A stretch of DNA of 36,166 bases from Rhodoferax sp. (GCA_020048895.1 JAIFLV010000107.1:1-36166), one strand, 5' to 3'. Numbered from the stretch's first letter, positions 16,657 to 25,330 are shown. Made by a program: numbers and translations. Notes: generated by a model from the letters alone, not told the origin.

Positions 16657-17205
16657 TCAGTGGGGGCCATTGCGCTTGAGCTGCTGCAGCACAGCAAAAG
16701 GATTGGGCTTTTCTTCCTCCCCCAGGTCAAAATCGTCGTCTGCAGCCTGCAGTTGGACAGGCACCGGGCACGTGTCATGCATGGGAGCAATGGGCAAGGC
16801 CATCAGGAGTTCGTCCTCAATCAGTTCCAGCAGATTGAATGCCCGGCTGATGACCAACACATCCTCTTCGCAGAGTTCGTCCTCCACGGCGGCTTGGTCT
16901 TCCGTGGCAACGAATCGAAAGTCACGTGCAAACTCCACTTCGACTTCCGCGGGTCCCAGACAGCGCTGACAGGTCAGCGCCAGCATCGCATGCGCAGTGA
17001 GGCGAAGCCACACCTGGTTGGCACCATCACCACCCAACCGCATTTCACCCTGCGCGCAATAATGCACACGGGTTTCAGCTCCAACGCCCTGGGTTTCGGC
17101 AATCAGGCGCTCAAAGTGCGCCAGGCGCTCGTCGCCCAACAATTGGCCGCCTGCCTGCGCGAAGGAACTCAAGTGCAGTCGACGGGGATCGTTTTGCGGT
17201 TTCAT
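16657..17205 (-). CDS. yceD: YceD family protein (DUF177), 23S rRNA accumulation protein
   Basis: This 182-residue acidic protein matches the YceD/DUF177 family, found upstream of rpmF in most bacteria and linked to 23S rRNA accumulation. Visible features are the CxxC-type LTCQRCLGPAEVEVE (about residues 77-91), the acidic central stretch DQAAVEDELCEEDVLV, the conserved FNLLELIEDELLMALPIAPMHD (about 120-142), and a C-terminal NPFAVLQQLKR. Its biochemical role is not settled. It starts 25 bases from the divergent yceF gene, leaving no room for two separate promoters in the gap. It ends 109 bases before rpmF. Confidence 0.9.
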   Translation of the reverse strand: MKPQNDPRRLHLSSFAQAGGQLLGDERLAHFERLIAETQGVGAETRVHYCAQGEMRLGGDGANQVWLRLTAHAMLALTCQRCLGPAEVEVEFARDFRFVATEDQAAVEDELCEEDVLVISRAFNLLELIEDELLMALPIAPMHDTCPVPVQLQAADDDFDLGEEEKPNPFAVLQQLKRNGPH

Positions 17206-17230
17206 CCGTGCAGTGTAAGAGAATCAACAC

Positions 17231-17836
17231 ATGATCCCAAAACCCGAACCGAAACTGATACTGGGCTCCACCTCGGTGTACCGCCGCGAGCTTTTGGAGC
17301 GCCTGCGCATTCCCTTCACCGTGGCATCGCCAGATGTGGACGAAACGCCCCGGCCTAGCGAGGCACCAGCGGCGCTGGCGCAGCGCCTGGCTCTGGCCAA
17401 GGCCAACGCCGTTGCGCAACGTTTCCCCGACCACGTCGTGATCGGGTCCGACCAGGTGGCTGATCTGGACGGCGAGGCGTTGGGCAAGCCCGGAAACCAC
17501 GCCAATGCCGTGGCGCAGTTGCGGCGTATGCGCGGGCGAACGGTGGTATTCCAGACTGCAGTGGCCGTAGTCTGCCTGGCGACGGGATATCGCGCCCACT
17601 CGTTGGCAGCGGTCAACGTCACGTTTCGCCAAATCACCGACCAGGAGATCGAAAACTACCTTCTGGCAGAAACTCCCTACGACTGCGCCGGCAGCGCGAA
17701 AAGCGAAGGCTTGGGCATCACGCTGCTGCAATCCATTGTGAGTGATGACCCTACCGCCTTGATTGGACTGCCCCTGATTCGCACCAGCGAGATGCTGCGC
17801 GCCGCTGGCATCGACCTGCTACCCACCTCGCCGTAA
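17231..17836 (+). CDS. yceF: Maf-family nucleotide pyrophosphatase, YceF subfamily (m7GTP-type)
   Basis: YceF-type Maf proteins hydrolyse 7-methyl-GTP and related modified nucleotides to monophosphates, a house-cleaning role in the cytosol. The 201-residue protein has the N-terminal LILGSTSVYRRELLERL (Maf motif S-T-S-x-x-R), the VIGSDQVADLDGEALGKPG segment, and PYDCAGSAKSEGLGITLLQSI, which is the YceF version of the late motif. The C-terminal DPTALIGLPLIRTSEMLR is also typical. The ATG at 17231 leaves 25 bases to the divergent yceD. The stop TAA overlaps the next gene's ATG by one base (TAATG at 17834-17838), so the methyltransferase gene is coupled. The yceF-yceD neighbourhood is widespread. 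Confidence 0.93.
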   Translation: MIPKPEPKLILGSTSVYRRELLERLRIPFTVASPDVDETPRPSEAPAALAQRLALAKANAVAQRFPDHVVIGSDQVADLDGEALGKPGNHANAVAQLRRMRGRTVVFQTAVAVVCLATGYRAHSLAAVNVTFRQITDQEIENYLLAETPYDCAGSAKSEGLGITLLQSIVSDDPTALIGLPLIRTSEMLRAAGIDLLPTSP

Positions 17837-18633
17837 TGAATAACGCCACGCCAAACGCAACCCCTATGACAGCCAAACGGCCCGGCACACTGTACTTGGT
17901 GCCCGCGCCGCTGGATTTTGGTTGCAACACCGCCACGCCACTCACGGATGTCATGCCTGACGGCACCTTGCGCATCGCTGCCACACTGCGACACTGGGTC
18001 TGTGAAAATGCCAAGACCACCCGCGCCTACATCAAGCGAATTGGCGAGGTCCACGCCCTGCCGTGCGCCTTGCAGGATATGCAGTTGCAGGAACTGCCCC
18101 GCGAAGTCCACAAGAAAGGCGACCATCAGGGCCAATTCGACGCCCGCCACCTGCTGCAGCCAGCGCTGGACGGTGCAGATCTCGGACTGGTCAGCGAAGC
18201 CGGAATGCCCGCGGTTGCCGACCCAGGCTCTTCGGTGGTGCGCGCAGCGCACGAACTGGGATTGACGGTGGTGCCACTTGTTGGCCCGGTATCCCTGCTG
18301 CTGGCACTCGCTGCCAGTGGCCTCAATGGTCAGAATTTCGCGTTTGTCGGCTACGTTCCCAGCACACCGGCAGAGCGCATCCAACGGCTGCAGGAACTGG
18401 AGTCCTTGGCACTGAAGACCGGGCAAACCCAGCTCTTCATCGAAACCCCATACCGCAACACTGCACTGTTGCAGGCTTTGCTACAGACCCTGCAGCACAA
18501 CACGCGCCTGGCCACCAGCAGCGGCCTGACCCTCGCTGGTGCCCTTTGCCACAGCGACCTGGTGAAACAATGGAAGCACAAGGCCTGGCATCTCGATAAC
18601 GCCATTCCCACGGTTTTTGCGATCGGCCGCTGA
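17836..18633 (+). CDS. SAM-dependent methyltransferase, RsmI/tetrapyrrole methylase family
   Basis: This 265-residue protein belongs to the tetrapyrrole methylase superfamily and is most like the RsmI branch, which methylates 16S rRNA. Evidence is TLYLVPAPLDFG near the N-terminus, the segment LGLVSEAGMPAVADPGSSVVRAAHELG (RsmI: SDAGTPxISDPG), VVPLVGPVSLLLALAASGL, FAFVGYVPS and LFIETPYRN. It differs from RsmI in its first motif (PAPLDFG in place of ATPIGNL) and in having GNTA-like RsmI residues replaced, so substrate specificity may differ; 16S rRNA is only an inference. The ATG at 17836 overlaps the yceF stop; an internal ATG at 17866 is an alternative start nearer the first conserved residues. 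It converges on sppA with a 19-base gap. Confidence 0.85.
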   Translation: MNNATPNATPMTAKRPGTLYLVPAPLDFGCNTATPLTDVMPDGTLRIAATLRHWVCENAKTTRAYIKRIGEVHALPCALQDMQLQELPREVHKKGDHQGQFDARHLLQPALDGADLGLVSEAGMPAVADPGSSVVRAAHELGLTVVPLVGPVSLLLALAASGLNGQNFAFVGYVPSTPAERIQRLQELESLALKTGQTQLFIETPYRNTALLQALLQTLQHNTRLATSSGLTLAGALCHSDLVKQWKHKAWHLDNAIPTVFAIGR

Positions 18634-18652
18634 TCAAGCAACCGACTTGCAA

Positions 18653-19693
18653 TCAGCGCAAACCAGGCACGGTGCGTGCTGCCCGCACAGCGCCATCACC
18701 AATGGCGGCGCCAAAGCGCTTGACCAGACGTTCGGCAACGTTGTCCTTGCGGGTGTAATCGATCAATTCTTCCGCTTTGACCACTTCGCGCGCCACAAAG
18801 TCCACGTTACCAAGTTGATCCGCCAGTCCCATGTCAACTGCCTGCTGGCCGGTCCAGAACAAACCGCTAAAGGTCTCTGGTGTTTCCTTGAGCCGATTGC
18901 CGCGCCCGCTCTTCACCACGCCAATGAATTGCTGGTGAATTTGGTCGAGCATGGTTTGCGCAAACAGCCGCTGTTTTTCGGTCTGTGGACTGAAGGGATC
19001 AAGAAACCCCTTGTTTTCACCAGCCGTCATCAGGCGGCGCTCGACACCGAGTTTTTCCATCAGTCCGGTAAAGCCAAAACCGTCCATCAACACGCCAATG
19101 CTGCCCACCACGCTGGCTTTGTCGACATAGATTTTGTCGGCCCCGACGGCGATGTAATAGGCAGCCGAGGCACAGGTTTCCTCGACCACCGCATACACCG
19201 GCTTCTGGTGCAGCGCCTTGAGGCGCCGAATCTCATCGTTGATGATGCCCGCCTGCACCGGACTGCCACCCGGCGAATTGATCAGCAGCACCACCGCCTG
19301 CGCGCCTTTGTCCTCGAACGCGCTGCGCATGGCGGCAATCACCAGTTCGGCGCTGGCCTCGGCACCCGATGCAATCTCCCCCTCAATTTTGACCATCGCC
19401 GTGTGCGGCGCAGTCACATCGGCACTCGTGCCCTTGCGATCCATCCCCACCCAGACCAGTCCGACAAAGAAGAGCAGCCACGCCAACCGAATGCCGTTGC
19501 GCCACCGGCGCGCCTGGCGCTGCTCGGTGATGGCCGCCATGGCCAGCGTTTCAAGCGTTTTACGCTCCCATCCAGAGCCGGCCGGATCATCTGAATTTGC
19601 TCCTTTTTTAATAGCTGCCTGCGCAGATGCAGCGGGCGTTTTCGGCTGATTTAACGTGAAGTCCTGGGTATCGGAGGTGTTGGGGTCGGTCAT
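18653..19693 (-). CDS. sppA: Signal peptide peptidase SppA (single-domain protease IV)
   Basis: SppA is a membrane-anchored serine protease that cuts up cleaved signal peptides. The 346-residue protein has a cytoplasmic N-terminus, one membrane segment (about residues 69-83, RLAWLLFFVGLVWVG), and a C-terminal protease domain with VVLLINSPGGSP, the serine S176 in ETCASAAYYIAVGAD, and K228 in TAGENKGFLDPF. The spacing of 52 residues equals that of the Ser-Lys dyad in short SppA proteins. The ATG at 19691-19693 lies one base after the Rieske gene stop. Residues about 14-32 (LNQPKTPAASAQAAIKK) are encoded by a copy of the interspersed repeat. The segment lies in the flexible cytoplasmic arm, so function is probably intact. 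Confidence 0.93.
   Translation of the reverse strand: MTDPNTSDTQDFTLNQPKTPAASAQAAIKKGANSDDPAGSGWERKTLETLAMAAITEQRQARRWRNGIRLAWLLFFVGLVWVGMDRKGTSADVTAPHTAMVKIEGEIASGAEASAELVIAAMRSAFEDKGAQAVVLLINSPGGSPVQAGIINDEIRRLKALHQKPVYAVVEETCASAAYYIAVGADKIYVDKASVVGSIGVLMDGFGFTGLMEKLGVERRLMTAGENKGFLDPFSPQTEKQRLFAQTMLDQIHQQFIGVVKSGRGNRLKETPETFSGLFWTGQQAVDMGLADQLGNVDFVAREVVKAEELIDYTRKDNVAERLVKRFGAAIGDGAVRAARTVPGLR
19599..19654 (-). repeat. Interspersed ~56-base repeat, copy inside sppA
   Basis: Read on the minus strand, this segment aligns without gaps to the 56 bases in hemD (29291-29346): about 40 of 56 positions agree by hand count, including AAACGCCCG and GCAGCTAT. The repeat is in the same reading phase in both genes (TTA, the first bases of each copy, is codon 14 of sppA and codon 73 of hemD). 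Confidence 0.7.
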
Positions 19694-19694
19694 T

Positions 19695-20096
19695 TCAGAA
19701 CTCGAGTGGTTGCAATTGGGAAGAAGTATGCCAGTGGACCATGCCACCGGCTTCGGTCAGCGCGATCTTGACCAAACCGCCACGGCAAGGTCCCGCTCGG
19801 CACTTTCCACTGCTGGGGTCGTACATCGCGCCGTGCGTGGCACACATCAGCCAGTGGCCGGTGCTGTCAAAGAACTGGTTGGGCAGGTAATCCATTTCCA
19901 TCGGAACGTGGGCACACCGGTTCAGGTAGGCATGCACTTGTCCAGCATATCGGACTGCAAAGCCGCGCTCGTTGCGCCCGCAATAGACGACCTCAAAAGC
20001 AACAGCGGCACCGCTGTTGACCAGTTCTTCCGAGCGGCACAGCATGACCGATGGGCCGGTCTGCTGCTTTCCTTCATTCGACCAGGGCTCAGCCAC
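19695..20096 (-). CDS. Rieske [2Fe-2S] domain protein
   Basis: This 133-residue protein is a small soluble Rieske ferredoxin-like protein. The cluster ligands are visible as CAH (C-x-H) at about residues 61-63 and CATH (C-x-x-H) about 23 residues later, with flanking LNRCAHVPMEMDY and LMCATHGAMYDPSSGKC. No signal peptide or membrane segment is present, so it is cytosolic and probably an electron-transfer or binding subunit of unknown partner. The start is GTG at 20094-20096, overlapping the end of the phosphatase gene by eight bases; an internal methionine at residue 18 is a weaker alternative. It lies between sppA (one-base gap) and the gph-like gene. The partner reaction cannot be inferred from the neighbourhood. 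Confidence 0.8.
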   Translation of the reverse strand: MAEPWSNEGKQQTGPSVMLCRSEELVNSGAAVAFEVVYCGRNERGFAVRYAGQVHAYLNRCAHVPMEMDYLPNQFFDSTGHWLMCATHGAMYDPSSGKCRAGPCRGGLVKIALTEAGGMVHWHTSSQLQPLEF

Positions 20097-20769
20097 GTTC
20101 GAACAACCAGGTCCGCAGTTGCGCTACCGAGTGTGCTACGAAGCGCGGGTGCAGCGATTCAAACGCCTCTGGCTCATGCGCACCGTAGCTCACGCCCACG
20201 CTGGCGCATCCGGCATTCAAAGCCATCTGCAAGTCGTGGGTGGTATCGCCAACCATCAGCACACGCTCAGCCTGCACCCCCAACTCGGACATCAGTTCCA
20301 GCAGCATCCGTGGATGGGGTTTGCCCGCTGTCTCGTCGGCAGTGCGCGAGCCGTCAAAAACGCCCCGCAACTCGACCGCGTGCAGGGCATCGTCGAGCCC
20401 CTTGCGGCTTTTGCCGGTAGCAACGGCCAATAAGTAATTTCGCTCTTTCAGCCCGGCCAACATAGGGAGCACACCATCAAACAGGCTGATGTCGTTTTGG
20501 TGCTGCAAGTAATGGTGGCGGTAGCGCGCACCGAGTTCCGGATAGCGCTCGGGTGGAACATCGGGCGCTGCATGGGCCAGCGCCTGCATGAGCCCCAGGC
20601 CAATGACATACGAAGCCTGCTGCACCGAGGGTTTCTGGCCCCCAACATCGACCACCGCCGATTGAATGCAGCGTGTGATGATGGCTGTCGAATCAAAAAG
20701 CGTCCCGTCCCAGTCAAACGCAATCAGGTCAAACTGGCGGGGGCGGTGGACAACGGCGTTAGGAAGCAT
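20089..20769 (-). CDS. HAD-family phosphatase, phosphoglycolate phosphatase-like
   Basis: This 226-residue protein is a subfamily IA haloacid dehalogenase hydrolase. Motif I is FDWDGTLFDST (catalytic D and D), motif II is the threonine or serine of LLAVATGKSRKG, motif III is the lysine GKPHPRMLLELM and motif IV is MVGDTTHDLQMALNAG. A helical cap domain lies between motifs I and II. The most similar known group is Gph, which hydrolyses 2-phosphoglycolate, but substrate cannot be settled from sequence alone. It starts 18 bases after rluC and overlaps the Rieske gene by eight bases, so it is co-transcribed with rluC and sppA. In several betaproteobacteria a gph-like gene follows rluC. Confidence 0.88.
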   Translation of the reverse strand: MLPNAVVHRPRQFDLIAFDWDGTLFDSTAIITRCIQSAVVDVGGQKPSVQQASYVIGLGLMQALAHAAPDVPPERYPELGARYRHHYLQHQNDISLFDGVLPMLAGLKERNYLLAVATGKSRKGLDDALHAVELRGVFDGSRTADETAGKPHPRMLLELMSELGVQAERVLMVGDTTHDLQMALNAGCASVGVSYGAHEPEAFESLHPRFVAHSVAQLRTWLFERG

Positions 20770-20787
20770 GGCGTACAGATGTTGGAA

Positions 20788-21870
20788 TCAGATCGGATTG
20801 GCGTGTGCCGTGTTCGGCAGCGGTGCATCGGGCAGTACCGAATGCAAGAAACGGGCAAGCTCTTCGGGTAATGGCGACTGAAACTCCAGTCGCTTTCCGC
20901 TCACCGGGTGCCTGCACTGGAATTGCCAGGCGTGCAAAAACATGCGTTTCAGGGCAACGGGTGCGTCGGCGCGCGACAAGATCCTGTTGCAATCGAAGTC
21001 GCCGTACTTGTCGTCCCCCGCAATTGGCATGCCTTCGGACGCCAGATGGACACGGATTTGGTGCGTACGCCCAGTCTTGAGCGTCACTTCCAGCAACGAG
21101 TAGGTGCGCGTCGCAGCAGGCTGGGTTGAGGCTCGCACCTTGACCAAGGTCAAGGACGGCATGCCATCCGGATCGTCTTTGGCGACCACCTTGACGCGCC
21201 GCTCCCCCGCACCCACCGTCCCGATCTTGTCTGGCAACAGGTATTTATGTAATGGCTTGTCCAGCACTCGTTTGTTGGCGGGCCAGGCGCCGAGCACCAG
21301 CGCCAGATAGGTCTTGCCGGTTTCGCGCTCGCGAAACTGGTCTTGTAGATTTTTCAGCGCGCTGCGTTTCTTGGCAACCAGCAGAACGCCGCTGGTTTCC
21401 CGGTCCAGGCGGTGCACCAGTTCCAGAAAGGTGGCCTGAGGTCGCGCCATGCGCAATTGCTCAATCACGCCAAAACTCACGCCCGAGCCACCGTGCACTG
21501 CAACACCTGCGGGCTTGTTGATGGCCAAAAAACAATCATCTTCAAATAGCAGCGGAAAATCTTTGGCGTTGGCCATACTGGAGACTGGATGCGCCATGGC
21601 GCTGGTCTTTTCCGCCGCGCGCTCGGACACCCTAACCGGTGGCAGACGCAGGATGTCGCCGAGGTTCAGACGCGTATCAGCCTGGGCCCGACCTTTGTTG
21701 ACGCGCACTTCACCACTGCGGATGATGCGGTAGACATGGGTCTTGGGTACGCCCTTGAGGTGGCGCATCAGAAAGTTGTCCAGGCGTTGGCCGGCAGCGT
21801 TTTCATCAACCGTCACCGATTGGACCTGGGCAAGCGCTTGCGGCGGTTTGACCCCTATAATGTGATTCAC
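20788..21870 (-). CDS. rluC: 23S rRNA pseudouridine synthase RluC
   Basis: RluC converts uridines 955, 2504 and 2580 (E. coli numbers) of 23S rRNA to pseudouridine. The 360-residue protein has an N-terminal S4 RNA-binding domain (GQRLDNFLMRHLKGVPKTHVYRIIRSGEVRVNKG) followed by the RluA-family catalytic domain with VHRLDRETSGVLLVAKK, whose aspartate is the nucleophile, and TGRTHQIRVHLASEGMPIAGDDKYG. The start used is GTG at 21868-21870, which retains residues before the S4 domain that are usual in relatives; the S4 domain itself begins about residue 28. It is divergent from rne, as in E. coli, with a gap of 494 bases. Confidence 0.94.
   Translation of the reverse strand: MNHIIGVKPPQALAQVQSVTVDENAAGQRLDNFLMRHLKGVPKTHVYRIIRSGEVRVNKGRAQADTRLNLGDILRLPPVRVSERAAEKTSAMAHPVSSMANAKDFPLLFEDDCFLAINKPAGVAVHGGSGVSFGVIEQLRMARPQATFLELVHRLDRETSGVLLVAKKRSALKNLQDQFRERETGKTYLALVLGAWPANKRVLDKPLHKYLLPDKIGTVGAGERRVKVVAKDDPDGMPSLTLVKVRASTQPAATRTYSLLEVTLKTGRTHQIRVHLASEGMPIAGDDKYGDFDCNRILSRADAPVALKRMFLHAWQFQCRHPVSGKRLEFQSPLPEELARFLHSVLPDAPLPNTAHANPI
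21856..21861 (+). promoter_or_regulatory. Candidate -10 box for rne
   Basis: TATAAT is a perfect consensus -10 hexamer reading towards rne. No good -35 box is seen at the usual distance. Starting transcription a few bases downstream would give an rne leader of about 497 bases. It lies within the first codons of rluC as annotated, which is unusual but possible. Confidence 0.45.
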
Positions 21871-22051
21871 TAGCGTTGTGCTGTAAGTGGTTGATTTGTC
21901 TGGAGTTTAGTCCACACGCCATAAACAGCCTCGTTGGAAGGTCGAAGCCGCCGGGTTGCAAAGCACGCAGATCACACGCCATATGCTTGTGGAGGCCAGC
22001 TAGCAATACGGTCAAGACTACGCATTGAACCCCTGAAACGGAATACCCAAA

Positions 22052-22075
22052 GCCTGCAGACAACGCTCTGCGGGC
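22052..22075 (+). promoter_or_regulatory. Hairpin in the rne leader
   Basis: GCCTGCAGA (22052-22060) pairs with TCTGCGGGC (22067-22075), nine pairs with one G-U, around CAACGC. It would be a stable stem in the transcript upstream of rne and could take part in leader folding or cleavage. Confidence 0.45.
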
Positions 22076-22150
22076 GGATTGAAGCGAAATGTTGGTGTTG
22101 TTGTGCCTGATGAAATTGTGCCCACGGAGCGTTCTCGCCCCGCTGTTTGG

Positions 22151-22210
22151 CATGAATCGGCCTGCAACGCTTATTCAACGGGCGCAACCAGCTATTATTT
22201 CAGTAGCAAG
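22151..22210 (+). repeat. Interspersed ~56-base repeat, copy in the rne leader
   Basis: GGCCTGCAACGCTTA (22159-22173) matches the era copy in 14 of 15 bases, and GCGCAACCAGCTATTATTT (22182-22200) matches the GCGCAAGCAGCTAT core of the hemD copy apart from one base. The element is about 160 bases upstream of the rne start, on the sense strand of the leader. Confidence 0.65.
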
Positions 22211-22350
22211 TTCACAATCGCTCCCACTCGCTCCCCTCCACGTGCCAACGCTTCGACGCCTCGTTTGAGTCGAAGTTCTCCGGCAATTCCACCTCGGTTC
22301 ACCGCAAAGTCCTGGCTTCAAAGGCTCGTCAAGAGCATGTACTTACTGAA

Positions 22351-22356
22351 GAAGGA
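22351..22356 (+). promoter_or_regulatory. Ribosome binding site deciding the rne start
   Basis: GAAGGA lies eight bases upstream of the ATG at 22365. The in-frame ATG at 22356 overlaps this site and has no Shine-Dalgarno at a suitable distance, so 22365 is preferred. Confidence 0.7.
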
Positions 22357-22364
22357 TGCACTCC

Positions 22365-25319
22365 ATGAAACGGATGCTTATCAACGCCACGCAGGCTGAA
22401 GAACGCCGCCTGGCCATTGTCGACGGACAAAAACTCCTTGACTACGAAATTGAAATCGAAGGGCGCGAGCAGCGCAAGGGAAACATCTACAAGGCCGTGG
22501 TCACCCGCGTCGAGCCTTCACTGGAAGCGTGCTTTGTGGATTACGGCGAAGACCGCCACGGCTTCCTGCCGTTCAAGGAAATCTCCCGCATGTACTTCAA
22601 GGAAGGCGTGTCGGCGTCGCAAGCACGCATTCAGGACGTGATCAAGGAGGGCCAGGAACTGCTGGTCCAGGTCGAAAAGGAAGAGCGCGGCAACAAGGGC
22701 GCGGCGCTGACCACGTTTGTTTCGCTGGCGGGTCGTTACGTCGTCTTGATGCCCAACAACCCACGCGGCGGTGGTGTGAGTCGGCGCATCGAAGGTGAAG
22801 ACCGCGCTGAACTCAAGGAGAACATGGACCAGTTGGAGTATCCCAACGGTATGTCCATCATCGCCCGCACCGCCGGCATTGGCCGCAGCGCGCCGGAACT
22901 GCAATGGGACCTGAACTACCTCCTCAAACTCTGGGCCGCTATCGACGGCGCCGCCAAGGGCGGCAAGGGTGCCTTCCTGATCTACCAGGAATCAAGCCTC
23001 GTCATTCGCGCCATCCGTGACTACTTCAACCACGATATCGGTGACATCCTGATCGACACCGACGACGTGTACGAGCAGGCCCAGCAGTTCATGGCCCACG
23101 TGATGCCCGAGCACGCAGCGCGTGTAAAGCGCTACCGAGATGATGCCCCGCTGTTTTCCCGTTTCCAGATCGAACACCAGATCGAATCGGCCTATGCCCG
23201 TACCGTGCAACTGCCTTCCGGTGGTGCCATCGTCATCGACCACACCGAAGCGCTGGTGTCGGTGGACGTGAACTCGGCCCGCGCCATCAAGGGCGGCGAC
23301 ATCGAAGAGACTGCCACCCGCACTAACCTGGAAGCCGCCGACGAAGTGGCGCGCCAGATGCGCCTGCGCGACCTCGGTGGCCTGATCGTGATCGACTTTA
23401 TCGACATGGAAGAGTCCCGCAATCGACGCGAAGTGGAAAACCGCCTGCGCGACGCGTTGCGCCAGGATCGTGCCCGTGTGCAGTTCGGCACCATCAGCAA
23501 ATTCGGCCTGATGGAAATGAGTCGCCAGCGTCTGCGCCCGGCTCTCTCGGAAGGCGCCTCGATTCCCTGCCCGCGTTGTGGCGGCTCCGGCCATATCCGC
23601 GACACCGAGTCCAGCGCCCTGCAGATTCTGCGCATCATCCAGGAAGAGTCACTCAAGGACAGTACAGCCTCGGTGCTGTGCCAGGTACCGGTCGATGTGG
23701 CGTCTTTCCTGCTCAATGAGAAGCGCTCCGAGATCGCCAAGATCGAACTCAAACAGCGCATCAATGTGCTGCTGGTGCCCAACAAGACGCTGGAAACCCC
23801 CAACTACCGTCTGGAGCGCCTCAAACACGATGACCCACGTTTGGACAACATCGACGCCAGCTACAAACTGGCTGATGAGATCGAAGACCCTACCGGTGTC
23901 ACACGACGCTCGCAGGAGCCTACCAACAAGCAGACACCGCTGATCAAGGGCGTGCTGCCAGACCTACCTGCGCCGCAGGCTGCTCCACGCCCGGTGGCAC
24001 CCACGGAAAAGCCGGTGACGTCCACCACCGCCAAGCACCCCCACGGCACTCCTGCCGCGCGCCCCGTCGCTGCGCAGGAGACAGGCTTCTTTGCCTGGAT
24101 CAAGCGTCTATTTGGCGCTGAACCTGCACCTGCAAGCGCCGCTCCAGCGCCTGCGCCAACGGCCAAAACCCAGGAGCCACGCGACGGCCGGGGCCGTGAC
24201 GGCAATCGCGAAGGTGGCCGCAGTGGCGGACGCACCGGTGAGGGTCGCGGTGAGGGCCGCCCCGACGGACGTGGTCCTCGCGGTGAGGGGCGTAGTGACG
24301 GACGAGGCAGCAGAGGTGGCCGCGGTGGACGCGGTGACCGCGGTGACCGCACGGATCGCCCAGGCGCCACGCAGCGCGACAAATTCGACGCCGACGGTAA
24401 ACCCGTCGCCGTCGATAGCACAGCAGTGGCCACAGGCTCTATGGCTGGTGCGGGCAGCGAGAACCCGCGCAACGAATTACGCCAGGACCGCCCCCCCCGC
24501 GGTGACCGGGGCGAGCGCTCCAACCGGGGCCCACGTGGAGGAACCGACCGTACACCGACCGAAGAACGCGTGGACGGAAGCGGCGAAGTCCGTACTGACA
24601 CCGCCACAGAAACTACAACCGATGGCATTCGGGAAGGGCGCGAGAGCCGTGAAGGTCGCGAAGGTCGGAGTAGGGGCGGCCGTGGACGCCGCGGCGAGCG
24701 CACAGCGCGCCCGGATGACAACGGTACGCCCAACCTCACCACCGATGTGCAACAGGTTCCACTGGGTTTTGCCGAAGCGGACGGCGCAGCGGTTGCACAA
24801 GCACCGGCAACCCCGCTGGACGGAGCATCGGATGCGGCAGAACGTGGCGAAAACCCCGAAGCTCCGCGGGAAGCACGCTCACGCGACCGCTACGGACGCG
24901 AGCGTCGTCCTCGCCAGGATCGCGGCGAACGCAACGAAAACGGCCAAACCCCGGGTTCAGAAGCGCCAGTGATGGCACCCGAAGTGTCGGCGATGGCTCC
25001 TGCAAGCGTTGTTGCACCCGTCGCCCCCCAGGCGGAGACGGCCTCGGCGACCACCCACATGCCCAAGGTGATGCCATTTGATTTGCCGGTGGAAAGCTTG
25101 CTGTCTGTCGCAGAGCAGTCAGGCTTGCAATGGGTCAATTCAGATGCGCAGCGCGTTGCTGCTGTGCAGGCCGCAATCGCCGCTGAACCCATTGCGGTCC
25201 ATGTACCCCGCGAGCGTCCGGCACCTGTGGTCGTGGACACCGGGCCCCTGATATTGGTGGAAACGCGCAAGGACTTGCGCACTATGACACTGCCGTTTGA
25301 GCAAACGACCAGCGTCTGA
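22365..25319 (+). CDS. rne: Ribonuclease E
   Basis: RNase E is the central single-strand endonuclease of mRNA decay and rRNA/tRNA processing, and it organises the degradosome at the membrane. The 984-residue protein has the S1 domain (about residues 35-120, [23 protein letters not shown]), the catalytic aspartates D301 (SVDVNSA) and D344 (IVIDFIDM), and the zinc link CPRCGG (C402, C405). These positions are within two residues of E. coli. The C-terminal half is low complexity: proline/alanine-rich, then R/G-rich (about residues 605-670 and 700-760) for RNA binding. A short amphipathic [11 protein letters not shown] at about residues 575-585 sits where E. coli has its membrane-binding segment A. 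The last 85 residues are ordered-looking and conserved in beta relatives. The start follows a GAAGGA site. Confidence 0.96.
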   Translation: MKRMLINATQAEERRLAIVDGQKLLDYEIEIEGREQRKGNIYKAVVTRVEPSLEACFVDYGEDRHGFLPFKEISRMYFKEGVSASQARIQDVIKEGQELLVQVEKEERGNKGAALTTFVSLAGRYVVLMPNNPRGGGVSRRIEGEDRAELKENMDQLEYPNGMSIIARTAGIGRSAPELQWDLNYLLKLWAAIDGAAKGGKGAFLIYQESSLVIRAIRDYFNHDIGDILIDTDDVYEQAQQFMAHVMPEHAARVKRYRDDAPLFSRFQIEHQIESAYARTVQLPSGGAIVIDHTEALVSVDVNSARAIKGGDIEETATRTNLEAADEVARQMRLRDLGGLIVIDFIDMEESRNRREVENRLRDALRQDRARVQFGTISKFGLMEMSRQRLRPALSEGASIPCPRCGGSGHIRDTESSALQILRIIQEESLKDSTASVLCQVPVDVASFLLNEKRSEIAKIELKQRINVLLVPNKTLETPNYRLERLKHDDPRLDNIDASYKLADEIEDPTGVTRRSQEPTNKQTPLIKGVLPDLPAPQAAPRPVAPTEKPVTSTTAKHPHGTPAARPVAAQETGFFAWIKRLFGAEPAPASAAPAPAPTAKTQEPRDGRGRDGNREGGRSGGRTGEGRGEGRPDGRGPRGEGRSDGRGSRGGRGGRGDRGDRTDRPGATQRDKFDADGKPVAVDSTAVATGSMAGAGSENPRNELRQDRPPRGDRGERSNRGPRGGTDRTPTEERVDGSGEVRTDTATETTTDGIREGRESREGREGRSRGGRGRRGERTARPDDNGTPNLTTDVQQVPLGFAEADGAAVAQAPATPLDGASDAAERGENPEAPREARSRDRYGRERRPRQDRGERNENGQTPGSEAPVMAPEVSAMAPASVVAPVAPQAETASATTHMPKVMPFDLPVESLLSVAEQSGLQWVNSDAQRVAAVQAAIAAEPIAVHVPRERPAPVVVDTGPLILVETRKDLRTMTLPFEQTTSV

Positions 25320-25330
25320 GACGCGGCGAG

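Larger units (their letters stand above)
21868..22364 (+). other. Long rne leader (predicted 5' untranslated region)
   Basis: No gene is seen in this 497-base stretch on either strand. The long distance from the rluC start to the rne start matches the long leader that RNase E uses in E. coli for autoregulation, but the sequence itself is not similar enough for me to claim the same structure. It contains the hairpin 22052-22075, a copy of the interspersed repeat (22151-22210) and an AAGGA-type ribosome binding site. Low-complexity CT-rich stretches occur near 22213-22260. Confidence 0.5.

Noticed and set aside
24180..24370. Tandem-like GAGGGTCGCGG repeats as a possible CRISPR or minisatellite
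   Set aside because: They are imperfect codon-level repeats of R/G-rich protein sequence without regular spacers.
23861..24742. Long open frame antisense to rne, rich in P, R and S
   Set aside because: It is the complement of the R/G-rich half of RNase E; its composition follows directly from that strand and it has no start signal or recognisable domain.
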